From contig JBBDXD010000001.1 of the NCBI GenBank assembly GCA_040902535.1, positions 62,001 through 126,000 on the forward strand: a stretch of 64,000 nt of DNA, given 5' to 3'. This document shows positions 33,656 to 41,911 of this stretch, piece after piece (the stretch's first letter is position 1; every line of letters starts with the position of its first letter). The position numbers and the translations under genes were made by a program. A model generated the notes under the pieces. The model was not told the origin of the DNA and did not search any database. It saw only the letters and a list, made by a program, of their open reading frames with translations. The stretch is from Dehalococcoidia bacterium. Its GTDB lineage: Bacteria; Chloroflexota; Dehalococcoidia; DSTF01; JACRBR01.

Positions 33656-34300
33656 TCAGCGCTTGGCGATGACCACGTGCGTCGCCTTCGCCGTCGCGGT
33701 GTGTTCAGTCCGCTCGTAGCCCAACGACGGCAGGTCGATACCCGTCAGCAGGTGCTCACCGGCGCCCAACAAAACGGGTGAGATCGCGAGGTGCATCTCG
33801 TCGATCAGTCCAGCTTCGAGATACTGCCTGATCGTGCTGACGCCGCCGCCGACAAGAATGTCGCGCCCACCTGCGGCTTCGCGCGCCTGTTCGAGCGCTG
33901 ACTGAACGCCGTCTGTTACGAAGTAGAACGTCGTGCCACCATCCATCTCAATCGGGCCATGCGTGTAGTGCGTGAGGACGAACACGGGCACGTGGTACGG
34001 TGGGTTGTCACCCCACCAGCCCTTCCAGCTTTCGTCTGTCCACGGACCGCGGACCGGACCGAACATGTTCCGACCCATGATCCACGCCCCGACATTCGCG
34101 AATCCTCGCGCAGCGAGATCGTCATCAATACCGGACGTGCCGTCCTCTCCGCCGTGCATGCGCTGAAAAGTGCGCGTCGGGACGAACCACTCGTGTAGCC
34201 CTTCGCCTCCGGAACCGAGCGGCTGCTCGACGCTCTGGTCAGCGCCGGCACCGTATCCATCCAGTGAAATCGAAAATGATGTCACGCGGACCTTCGTCAT
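33656..34300 (-). CDS. Dihydrofolate reductase-like / RibD C-terminal family protein
   Basis: 214 residues from the ATG at 34300 (AGAGGTG upstream). The start MTKVRVTSFSISLDGYGAG, then WIMGRNMFGPVRGP, FYFVTDGVQSALEQAREAAG and ILVGGGVSTIRQYLEAGLID, fits the RibD_C/DHFR fold of NADPH-dependent reductases often called deaminase/reductase. The second Gly-rich block binds NADPH. Not part of a riboflavin operon, so the substrate is unknown. Single gene between repeat copies 2 and 3. Confidence 0.88.
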   Translation of the reverse strand: MTKVRVTSFSISLDGYGAGADQSVEQPLGSGGEGLHEWFVPTRTFQRMHGGEDGTSGIDDDLAARGFANVGAWIMGRNMFGPVRGPWTDESWKGWWGDNPPYHVPVFVLTHYTHGPIEMDGGTTFYFVTDGVQSALEQAREAAGGRDILVGGGVSTIRQYLEAGLIDEMHLAISPVLLGAGEHLLTGIDLPSLGYERTEHTATAKATHVVIAKR

Positions 34301-34494
34301 CCAACACCTCTTCATCAGCTTCGGCTGCCAGATCACCACAATCGATCCTACACGCACACGGGCCTTTGCCTCATCGCAGGCCGCATCCGCGTCGGAGGTA
34401 CGGCGACACTTGCAGCGGGAAGCACCGGGACGACCGTCATGCGCCATCGGCGTATGCGGGGGTCGTCAGGCTCGCCGGAGTGTTGCTGGTAGCC

Positions 34495-34515
34495 CGAATC
34501 CCTTCGGGGTCGCCA
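34495..34515 (+). repeat. Exact 21-bp copy of the tRNA-Asp 3' end (copy 3)
   Basis: Identical to 31347-31367, from CGAATCCC to the encoded CCA. The bases before it do not resemble the tRNA or the longer repeats. This is the form an attachment site takes after integration into a tRNA gene. Confidence 0.9.
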
Positions 34516-34569
34516 GCCTCTTCTCGCAGCAACGAAGCTTCACGGCGCTGTTTGCCTGGACTTGCTGAG

Positions 34570-35013
34570 TTAATCAGCAAGCCAACGGCCGTCCACCATC
34601 ACTGAGCGATCGTCGTCCTCCTCCCGCCAGGCATGAATCGTACGTGGCGTGAGCCGGATATAGATGTTCCTGCCTGAACGTCTGGCATCGAACCCAGCTG
34701 CCTCGGTGTGTGCATCAGCTAATGCATCGTCCGCGTCAGTCTCGACGAACTCCAACGTCCCCTCGATGATGACAACGTCTCTCGTGGGCGGCAACGCCAT
34801 GCGGGCAACGCCTGCACGACGAAGGTTCCGAGCGGTCTTGCTTCGCTTCGGGGTGGCCAACGTTAGGCGAGAGCCGTCCCAGAAAAAGGACAGCGGGATC
34901 AAGTACGCATCGCCTTGTTCGCTCGCTGACGCAACCCAGATGTCTTTTTCCGTACCGGGCACCATGCGCAGCTGCTCCAGCACATCTGCCTTCCGCTGTG
35001 CAGGGCTTCTCAT
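34570..35013 (-). CDS. Pyridoxamine 5'-phosphate oxidase-like FMN/F420-binding protein
   Basis: 147 residues from the ATG at 35013 (GGTGGA upstream). The split-barrel fold shows in DIWVASASEQGDAYLIPLSF, then LTLATPKRSKTARNLRRAGV, VVIIEGTLEFVETD and YIRLTPRTIHAWREED. This is the TIGR03618/F420-type PNPOx-like family, whose members reduce small compounds with F420 or FMN; the cofactor cannot be decided here. Single gene between repeat copies 3 and 4. Confidence 0.85.
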   Translation of the reverse strand: MRSPAQRKADVLEQLRMVPGTEKDIWVASASEQGDAYLIPLSFFWDGSRLTLATPKRSKTARNLRRAGVARMALPPTRDVVIIEGTLEFVETDADDALADAHTEAAGFDARRSGRNIYIRLTPRTIHAWREEDDDRSVMVDGRWLAD

Positions 35014-35111
35014 GCTTCCACCGATTTTTCTGTACTGGCACTCACTCTCAGCCGGAGTTTGACAGCCGCCATTGTAGGCTATGCCCGAGAGGGTGTTGAG
35101 CAGAACCACCG

Positions 35112-35188
35112 TGATGCCCCGGTGCTTCAGCCTCGGTCAATCTTGGGCCGTTGTGTCTTCGACGGCCCCGTTCCCTTCGGGGTCGCCA
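35112..35188 (+). repeat. tRNA-Asp-derived repeat, copy 4
   Basis: 77 bases: TGATGCCCCGGTGCTTCAG, CCTCGGTCAATCTTGG, GTGTCTTCGACGGCCCCG, then TTCCCTTCGGGGTCGCCA. Here the two tRNA acceptor strands (GGCCCCG and CGGGGTC) stand exactly seven bases apart and can form a 7-bp hairpin, followed by G-CCA as in the tRNA. Confidence 0.9.
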
Positions 35189-35229
35189 GCTTCATACTCC
35201 GCCCGAGCACCTTCAAAGTCGCTACCACC

Positions 35230-35590
35230 TCAATCGATCGTCGGTTCATTCGCCGTCGGGCCAGTGCGCCGCGCATACCAGCCGGGCGCGAATGCGATGC
35301 TGGCGAGGGACAACAGCACGATCACGCCACCACCGACCGGGAAGAGCCCAATTCCAATAATGAGTGCAACGCAGAGTCCAGCGACACGCTTGAGCTTCGC
35401 GCGAACACGGTCGCCGCCAACGCGATTAAGGCCATCAAGGCGAGCATGAAACTCACCACGTAGATGGTGCCGAGGGCATCCATGCCAAGTCCGTCTGCGA
35501 CGGCGTTGACGAGGCCAACGACCACCGCCGCTGCCGCAGCGAGGTGGGCAATCTTCCGGACGACTTCGATCCGTCGTGGAGCCGCGACCG
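35230..35590 (-). pseudogene. Frameshifted small membrane protein
   Basis: Two overlapping minus-strand frames together give one plausible protein with about four hydrophobic segments: IAHLAAAAAVVVGLVNAVAD and IYVVSFMLALMALIALAATV in one frame, then KLKRVAGLCVALIIGIGLFP and GGVIVLLSLASIAFAPGWYA in the other. The switch is a single base near 35400-35405. No proper start codon is seen for the first part. It follows repeat copy 4 as the genes above follow theirs, but is broken. Function unknown. Confidence 0.45.
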
Positions 35591-35691
35591 CGCGTAAGCG
35601 TCACTAGGGCGGAATGGTGGCGGTGAACGATCCCCGACGACGGGCGAACTCGTGACGCGCCCAGCAGGCTGAACAACGAGGCACTGAACGG

Positions 35692-36411
35692 CTAACGAGG
35701 CACGACTACCAGACCGGTCATGAGGGGCCTGTACGTCCCTCGAGTGTTGGTCGGGTCTTGGGCAATCCAGAACCAACCGCGGACGGTCCGGAGATCCGCC
35801 GGTGCATCATCAAGATGCATAAGTACGTAGTCCGGCGCTGAACCCAACCCTCCGGGAATGGGCGTGCCCTGATCGTTGTAATTCTGGAGTGGGTTGCTGT
35901 TTGCCGCGATGACTTTTCCGGCCGCGTCGTATCCGGCGATGCAGGCATTGAGGTTGAAATACTCGACGCCAGATTCATTCCTGATGTCCATGCGGAGAGT
36001 AGCCCGCCCCTGGCTGAACGACGCGCTCGTGCCGAGCAGCCGGATGCGTGGGTCAGGGAGGCCAGCGTCGGAAGCGGTCCCCCCGACCATGCGGACATCG
36101 AACGAAGCCGACGGCGGCAGATTCGGACTGTCGAAACAGATGTCGAAGAACGTCTGGCTGTGCGGAGGTAGTTCGGGTGGGCATAGCGGAGCGTCCTGCT
36201 CCGCAATCACGCTTCCGTCGCTGCGCAGGAGCCGGCCATGAATACGCATCGAGTGGCCCTGGATCTCGGTGTCGTTGTAGATCTCGCCATAGATGTGCGT
36301 ATAGCCGTCAGCATCAACGCGAACGCTCGTATTCTCAACGCAGCGAGCGCCCAACGCTGCCATAGCAATCAGGGCCAAGATTCCTAGCATTGCGGCACGC
36401 CGGACTGTCAC
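35692..36411 (-). CDS. Secreted protein, FxLYD-like, distant relative of the 21-23 kb pair
   Basis: 239 residues starting with GTG at 36411 (AAGGAG at seven bases). The signal peptide is RRAAMLGILALIAMAALGAR. The first module reads GYTHIYGEIYNDTEIQGHSM then RIHGRLLRSDGSVIAEQDAP; the second ATLRMDIRNESGVEYFNLNA then CIAGYDAAGKVIAANSNPL. The layout (GEIxND, then LLxSDGSVI and a Cys-containing second half) is that of the proteins at 21463 and 22398, but it has no Thr-rich tail. Function unknown; exported. Confidence 0.75.
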   Translation of the reverse strand: MTVRRAAMLGILALIAMAALGARCVENTSVRVDADGYTHIYGEIYNDTEIQGHSMRIHGRLLRSDGSVIAEQDAPLCPPELPPHSQTFFDICFDSPNLPPSASFDVRMVGGTASDAGLPDPRIRLLGTSASFSQGRATLRMDIRNESGVEYFNLNACIAGYDAAGKVIAANSNPLQNYNDQGTPIPGGLGSAPDYVLMHLDDAPADLRTVRGWFWIAQDPTNTRGTYRPLMTGLVVVPR

Positions 36412-36549
36412 TGACGAACTCCTTCATCGACGTCGAGAAGGCGCATGGGGCGTCGATGGGCCCTCGCGTTGGTCGGCTGTTTTGAGCTTGGTCACCGAGA
36501 GGATAGTCGATTGATCGATGCGACGCTTGGGGCGGCTTGCGCTAGGCGG

Positions 36550-37040
36550 TCAGCCCAATACCCTTTGCGCCAGCGCCCGCGTGATGCCGAGCGAACGCTC
36601 GTGGTCGATTGGCAGGTCCCAATTGCCGATGAACCGCAGCAGTTCTTCCTTCGTCTCGACGATGCGTTGCTTTGGGTCGTCGAGGTCGCCCCGGAAGCTC
36701 GGCTTCATCGGGTCCTCGCCGTTGAACTCCTCGAAGTACTCAGCAGCCACGGTCTCGACGGCGACGAGTTGCGTCCAGTACGACGCCAGCGCCTCACGTA
36801 TGATGTACGCCACCACGCGCGCGGTCTCCTCGGTCCCATTGGGTTCGTCAGGTAGGTCGCAGTCAGGTCGAAGGGGAGCGTGAACTGGCAGCCCCCGCGT
36901 GTGATCTTCCGGACGAGATCGCGGTTCCGCCGCAGTGCCGCGACCTCGTCGGCGTCCTCGTCGGGATACACGACGTAGCCGCCGAGGCGCGGCTTGCTCT
37001 TCCGCTTTCCGCGTTCGCTCTTGGTGATCGGTTCGGGCAT
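36550..37040 (-). pseudogene. Phage-island protein of unknown function, frameshifted
   Basis: One protein can be read in two frames. From the ATG at 37040 it runs PEPITKSERGKRKSKPRLGG, YVVYPDEDADEVAALRRNRD and TLPFDLTATYLTNPMG. Near 36840 it switches to TEETARVVAYIIREALASYW and continues EYFEEFNGEDPMKPSFRGDL, RFIGNWDLPIDHERSLGITR to a TGA/TAG at 36550. I do not recognise the family. Downstream of the ParB-methyltransferase in the same direction, as in a packaging/head region of a phage or phage-like element. Confidence 0.5.
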
Positions 37041-37352
37041 GCCTCGTCGAGGTAGTTGCCCAAGATCCACAGGTCGCCGGCATGCCGGTGTGTTTCCTCA
37101 AGCCAGTTCAGCCGCAGCTCTGCCTGGGTCACCTGTTCCTTCAGAATCCGCACGCAGTCCGCCAGTTCGCCGTTGACGAAGCGGATGATCGCCATCAACC
37201 GCTCGAACTCTCGCTCGATGCCCGCTGGCACCGGCTGCTCGTAGGGATCGGTCGTCACGCCGTCCTTGAAGTCGTGCAGAAACAGCATCGCCCGCTCGTG
37301 GGCGCGAAGCGCAGGCATCAATCGGTCGAGCCCGCCTGTCTGCCGTCGTCAT
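37022..37352 (-). pseudogene. Short island protein, frameshifted
   Basis: It starts at the ATG overlapping the stop of the ParB-methyltransferase (37352) but the frame changes within ~30 bases to one reading MPALRAHERAMLFLHDFKDG, PYEQPVPAGIEREFERLMAI and RLNWLEETHRHAGDLWILGN, ending near the start of the next gene without its own stop. Mostly helical. Function unknown. Confidence 0.45.
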
Positions 37353-38437
37353 CGCCTCTTCTCCAGCCGCGGACCAAGGGCGCCCTCCACGCGCGACAGC
37401 CGCTCCTCCAGCTCGCCGACTTTCTAACAGCTTGGTCGCCGTCTGCGCCAGGTAGGCGAGCGTGCGGGCGCGAGCGACCTGCGCTTCGGTTTCTTGCCCT
37501 CGACCCAGCCGTAGAAGCAGGCTCGTGCTGCCAGAGGTAGTGGCTGTGCGTCAGCACGCCGTGTTCCTTCGCCCAGATTATCTGCTGGTGCACGAGCAGC
37601 CCCGCCTGCTTCCAGGCTTCCTCGACGAGCGCCTGCCTGCGGCGCGTGCCACTGGTAGATCGCGGCGTTCGGGACCAGGTGCGGCAGCGCGGCTTTGAGG
37701 AACTTTGTGAAGAACTCGACCGCCGCCTCCGGGTCGGTGTAGTCGTCCCAGTGCTTGTCCTTGGTCTTGCGGCTGTTCGTCTTGCTCTGCGGATGGTTGC
37801 CGCCCTGGTAGTCCACGAGATACGGCGGGTCCGTCGCCATGAGTGAAGCCTTCGCCCCGTCGAACAAGCGCTCCACCGCGCCCGTGTCGGTGCTGTCGCC
37901 AATCAGGAGCCGGTGGTCGCCCATGGCCCACAGCTCGCCACGTTGGGCGCGCGGGGCGGAGCGGGCGGCGTCCAGCGCCTGGTCGAGGTCGAACGCTTCG
38001 ACCTGCTCCTTCTTCTCCCGCACGTCCAGAGACCGCAGCAGCTTGTCCAACTCGTCCTCGCTGAAGCCCGAGATCGTGAGATCGACGGACTCGATCGTCG
38101 AAAGGTCCGCGACCATGCGCGCAAGCAGCTCCTCATCCCACGTGCCGCTAATTCGGTTCAGCGCCAAATTCAAGACGCGCGCCTGCTCATGCGTCAGGTC
38201 GAGGTAGATGACCGGCACGTGGGGTGATCCCAGTCGCCGTGCGGCGAGCAGCCGCTGGTGGCCGCCGACCACGCTGTTGTCCTCGCGCCGCGCCAGCATC
38301 GGCTGCACGAAGCCCTACTCGCGCAGGCTGCGCGTCAGCGCCTCCAGTTCGTCGTCGGAGATCCGCCGCGGGTTGGCTGGGTCCGGCTTCAGGTCGTCGA
38401 TCGCGACGTGCTCGATCTGCATCACTGTGGTGTTCAT
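37349..38437 (-). pseudogene. ParB-like nuclease/DNA methyltransferase fusion, broken
   Basis: From the ATG at 38437: EHVAIDDLKPDPANPRRISD, then LEALTRSLRE, an in-frame TAG at 38315-38317 where family members have Tyr, then GFVQPMLARREDNSVVGGHQ (ParB motif). It continues with RISGTWDEELLARMVADLST and the methyltransferase part RLLIGDSTDTGAVERLF, ATDPPYLVDYQGGN (DPPY). Near 37650 the frame shifts to ALVEEAWKQAGLLVHQQIIW, near 37530 back to CFYGWVEGKKPKRR, then once more to end KVGELEERLSRVEGALGP. Such fusions sit beside terminase genes in prophages and methylate phage DNA. With one stop and about three frameshifts it is dead. Confidence 0.8.
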
Positions 38438-38985
38438 GGTGATGACCTCAACATCTCCCGCGGATCGGGCTCTGCCAGCCGTCTGCGGTACTCCTCGATG
38501 CTCTCGACCTGGCGTTGCGCCTCCCGTGGGTCAGGCGGCCGCTCGTGCACGATGCCCGCACGCAGGCGCGCGGTCGGTGACAGGCCAAGTTGCCGCGCCA
38601 ACTCGGTGACGGACTCGTCGGCGTCGCGCCGCAGCAGCCAGATCGGATTCCTCACCAAGTTGTTTTTTTGGCCGCCAATCAGGATCCCGGACTTCTGCAG
38701 CATCCCCTCCAGCTCCACCCAGTCCGACCATGCCGTGCAGTAGCGGATGAGCAGCGCCCGGTCGATCATCGCCAGGGCGCCCATGTCCTCCAGTCTGCGG
38801 CACGACCCGCCGCCATTCGGCCTTCGCCTCCGCCGCGAGGTCAGGCGGCATCTTCGGGCGCGCGACCTGGATGCTGTGGGCGCTCGTCCGCCGGCGGTTG
38901 CGGCGACGCGCGCACGGCTTCGGCAGCGGTCCCGGTCACCCATCACGCGCCTCGGGATACGATCCGGAAAAACCCGTACGGACAA
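38434..38985 (-). pseudogene. P27-type phage terminase small subunit, frameshifted
   Basis: The N-terminal part is readable in one frame (VARPKMPPDLAAEAKAEWRR, then VVP) and the rest in another after about 38800: RLEDMGALAMIDRALLIRYC, TAWSDWVELEGMLQKSGILI, NNLVRNPIWLLRRDADESVT. This is the Terminase_4/P27 pattern (E-W-x-R-V-x-P-x-L ... D ... Y-C-x-A-W). Its stop overlaps the ParB-methyltransferase start, so the order is packaging gene then methylase. No large terminase subunit was found. Confidence 0.75.
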
Positions 38986-39030
38986 AGAGGCGGGTTGCAG
39001 AGCGCCTTCCGGATCGAAATCGTTTTGACT

Positions 39031-39234
39031 TCATTTCGGGGCGCCCCCGCTCACCATCCGCTCCTCGCAACGCACGATTCGGTCATAGCGTCCGCTCATC
39101 GCTGGTTTTTCATCAGTCTGCCTCAGCGCGTCTCCACGGCACTCGTCGCACAGGTTGCTGGCGGGTTTCTCGGGAACACGTGAGCACCGCTTGCACTGCG
39201 GGGTTCCCACCGCATTCGGGGTTGTCCCCCGCAC
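39031..39234 (-). CDS. Small Cys-rich (zinc-finger-like) island ORF
   Basis: 67 residues with CKRCSRV and CDECRGD, two CxxC pairs 14 residues apart, which could bind zinc. Between the primase and the terminase, where phages often keep HNH or zinc-finger genes. No further support. Confidence 0.3.
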   Translation of the reverse strand: MRGTTPNAVGTPQCKRCSRVPEKPASNLCDECRGDALRQTDEKPAMSGRYDRIVRCEERMVSGGAPK

Positions 39235-39357
39235 GTCCCCCGCACCATTTGGGCACCGTCTTTGAATCTACGTGCGGGGGTTGCGGGTATTGCGGGGTTG
39301 AATTGCTACCCTCTGCGCACGCATCGATCTCGACGGCCGTCGCATACATGCGTTTGC

Positions 39358-41911
39358 TCAGGTCGGATCTGACCCCGCATTACCCGCATCTCCCGCATCC
39401 GAATCTGAAATGGGGCCGTTTTTCTGCGGGGTTGATGCGGGGGTGCCGTCGACTTGAGCGTTGTCCCCCGCATCCGGTGGTGCCGCTTGGGCAAGCTCGA
39501 CGTAGCGGGCGGTCTTCGAGTGGCCGTCCCCCTGCTGCGCCTGGCGGATGAACAGATGCTCGAAGCGGTTGTCGCGGCGCGATGCGAGCGCCTTGCCCAG
39601 CTTCGTCCGGATCGTCTTGCCGTCCGCGCCTTCCTTGATGCCGTCGAACCACGGCGTCAGCGTCTCCTCGGCGATCGGCTGAAGGTCGGCAACTTTGACT
39701 GGCGCAGCACCGTGTTCGCCCCACGACGAAGAAGTGAACGCGCGCCACTCCTCGCTGTCGGCGTCTCCGCGGCGATAGAGTTCCGGGCGGTTCTCCAGGA
39801 ACCCGGAGATGCCGGCTGTTTCAAGGATGCCACCGAGCACACGGCACCAGGACTCGTACGAGCCCATCGGCTGCCCCGTCCAGTCGGGCCGCCCGCGCGC
39901 CAGCCAGTGCCGCACCAGCACGAGACACGCCCAGATCACGTCGTGACGATGCCGCTTGAGCCAGCAGACGAGATCAGGGTGTCGGTACGTGCGGCCTTCC
40001 CACGGACGGTCAGTCTTCGCGTCGATCCGGATCGACCCGGCACGGCGCGTGATCTCGTCGCTGAGCGGCAGGTTGTTGCCCGTCACGAGGAAGAGCGTAC
40101 CGGTAACGTCACAGTCCGCGAGAAACCAAGCACCGATCGGTCCAGACGGACGCGGTCAGCAGCGCCGCCAGCGACCCGGAGTCCAGGCGACGACGCACGT
40201 TGTCGAGCAGGACGACGCCGGCGCCCTCCATCAACTTTGTCGTGACGCGCTTCCGGAACTCCTCCTCGTTCTTCGTATCGGCCATCACGGCAACGTCGTA
40301 GCCCGTCGTGACGATCGATACGCACGTCGCGAGGAGACCCTTCCCGTTCCCCGCCTTCGGAGCGTCCAGCGCAAACAGCGGCACAGGGCTTTGAATCAGA
40401 TCTCGCACCATCGGCGTGATCAGTGCGGCGACCATGTTGGCAAGAGAGGCGCGCTCGTCCGCCCAAGGGAAGTCGCCGAACAGATCGTCACCCAGCCGCA
40501 TGCGGGCGACGCGCAGGTCCGTGGCGTCCGGATCGGTTGGCACGTCGGGTACCGGCTGGCCGACAAGTTCGTAGTAGAGGCCCGTCGTGCGCTGATAGCC
40601 AATGCTCGTCTGAAGTTCTCCCGCTGATGTGAAGACAGGCGACGCGATGATCCCTCGAAGCGGCGGCAATGGGATCTCCAGCGCCTCCATGTCCTCGACG
40701 ACGTCGCGTGGCGGGCGCGCGGGCTGTTCGTCGGCCTTCGTGCGCTTGATGAAGTCCGCGCATCGGTCGAGGCGCCCAGACAACCCTGTCGTGCCGAGGT
40801 GCTTGATCACCGCGCCGCCCTCGTCCGGCTTGGCGATCTCCACCACCACGTTGCCATGGCGGAAGAAGCGGACGGGATTGTTCGCCGCAATCAGCGCACT
40901 CCAAGCATCGAAGGCGATGTCGCGTCGATGACGGCCGGAAACGATGATTTTCAGTCGTGCGTGGCCGGGCGCTATCTGATCGTTCGAAAGACGGGGGACG
41001 CTTAGGCCAAGCGCCGCCTTCCAGTCGTGCCAGGTCTTGCCTTGGCCTTCGGGATGGAAACAGTGTCCGGCGTAGGGTCCGTCGGGAAGCTTCTCTGTCC
41101 GACACCGCACTCGAAAGGGCGTCCGTCATCGTGAAAGACACATGGCTGGATGTGGTACCAGGTCACGCCGTGCGCATCGGGAGCCTGCTCTCGGTACTCA
41201 ATTCCCGCCGACCCGAGCATGTCACCCAGATCGCTTGTGCGAGGTACGACAAAGAGCCGACTTCGGGGCCGACCGACCGGGCACGATCTGCTCGAGTTGC
41301 TGGCTCGTCACCGCGACCAACGAGTCAGGAACCGAGACCACTCCCGAACGCCGATGCGGTCGGTCGAGCGTCGCGTCGCCCTTCATCTTTTCGTACCGAT
41401 GACCGCGAGAACGCGCGGCGTTGAACACGCTCGTGTCGACGTGCGCAGCGTCTGTGTTGAAGCGCTCTGCCAACGATTCGAGGACAGCTTTGACGAGCGA
41501 CATCGCAGCAGAGTCGTTGGGAAGGTCGACGCGGTACAACGCGTAGAACCCGTTCCCGGACATGCAGATGACCGGTTCCGGCCAACCAGCGCCCGTCAGA
41601 AATGCCACCACCTCACGGAGCAAGGCTTGAGCCGAGTCGCGCTCTTCAGCCGTGCTGCTGATTCCGCTCGCGCGCGTCGGGTCAACGTCGATGAAGAGGA
41701 ATTCACGTCGCACCACATCGCTGTCGGCAGACGCAGCGGTCGCCCGCGGCTCAATCCGATTCACGGCTCGGGCCAACAGCGATCGGTGTAGACAGGAAGC
41801 GCGTGATGTCATCGGCTTCGTCGCGTCGCGTCTCGACGAACATTGTTCATCCATTACGGATGCCCACTCGCAGGGCGGCGACATCGCATCCCCGCGGGCG
41901 GTCGCTATCAC
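39358..41911 (-). pseudogene. Prim-pol/helicase (phage or plasmid replication protein), multiply frameshifted
   Basis: The archaeo-eukaryotic primase part is in 41222-41860: NRIEPRATAASADSDVVRRE, FLFIDVDPTRASGISSTAEE, PEPVICMSGNGFYALYRVDL. It breaks near 41222 and again near 41110 (EYREQAPDAHGVTWYHIQP to KLPDGPYAGHCFHPEGQGKT). The D5-like helicase part follows: PVPLFALDAPKAGNGKGLLA (Walker A), KLMEGAGVVLLDNVRRRLDS (Walker B). Near 40100-40150 two more single-base losses separate VWTDR, LGFSRTVTLPV and LFLVTGNNLPLSDEITRRAG. The rest is open to a GNAGSDPT end at 39358. Such proteins start replication of phages and integrative plasmids. At least four frame breaks make it nonfunctional. Confidence 0.8.

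Noticed and set aside
32867-35188. Classical integron attC sites
   Set aside because: The repeats lack the GTTRRRY/RYYYAAC core sites and no IntI-type integrase is present; the tail is tRNA-derived instead.
31291-35188. CRISPR array
   Set aside because: Repeats are 0.7-1.6 kb apart with genes between them and no cas genes exist in the window.
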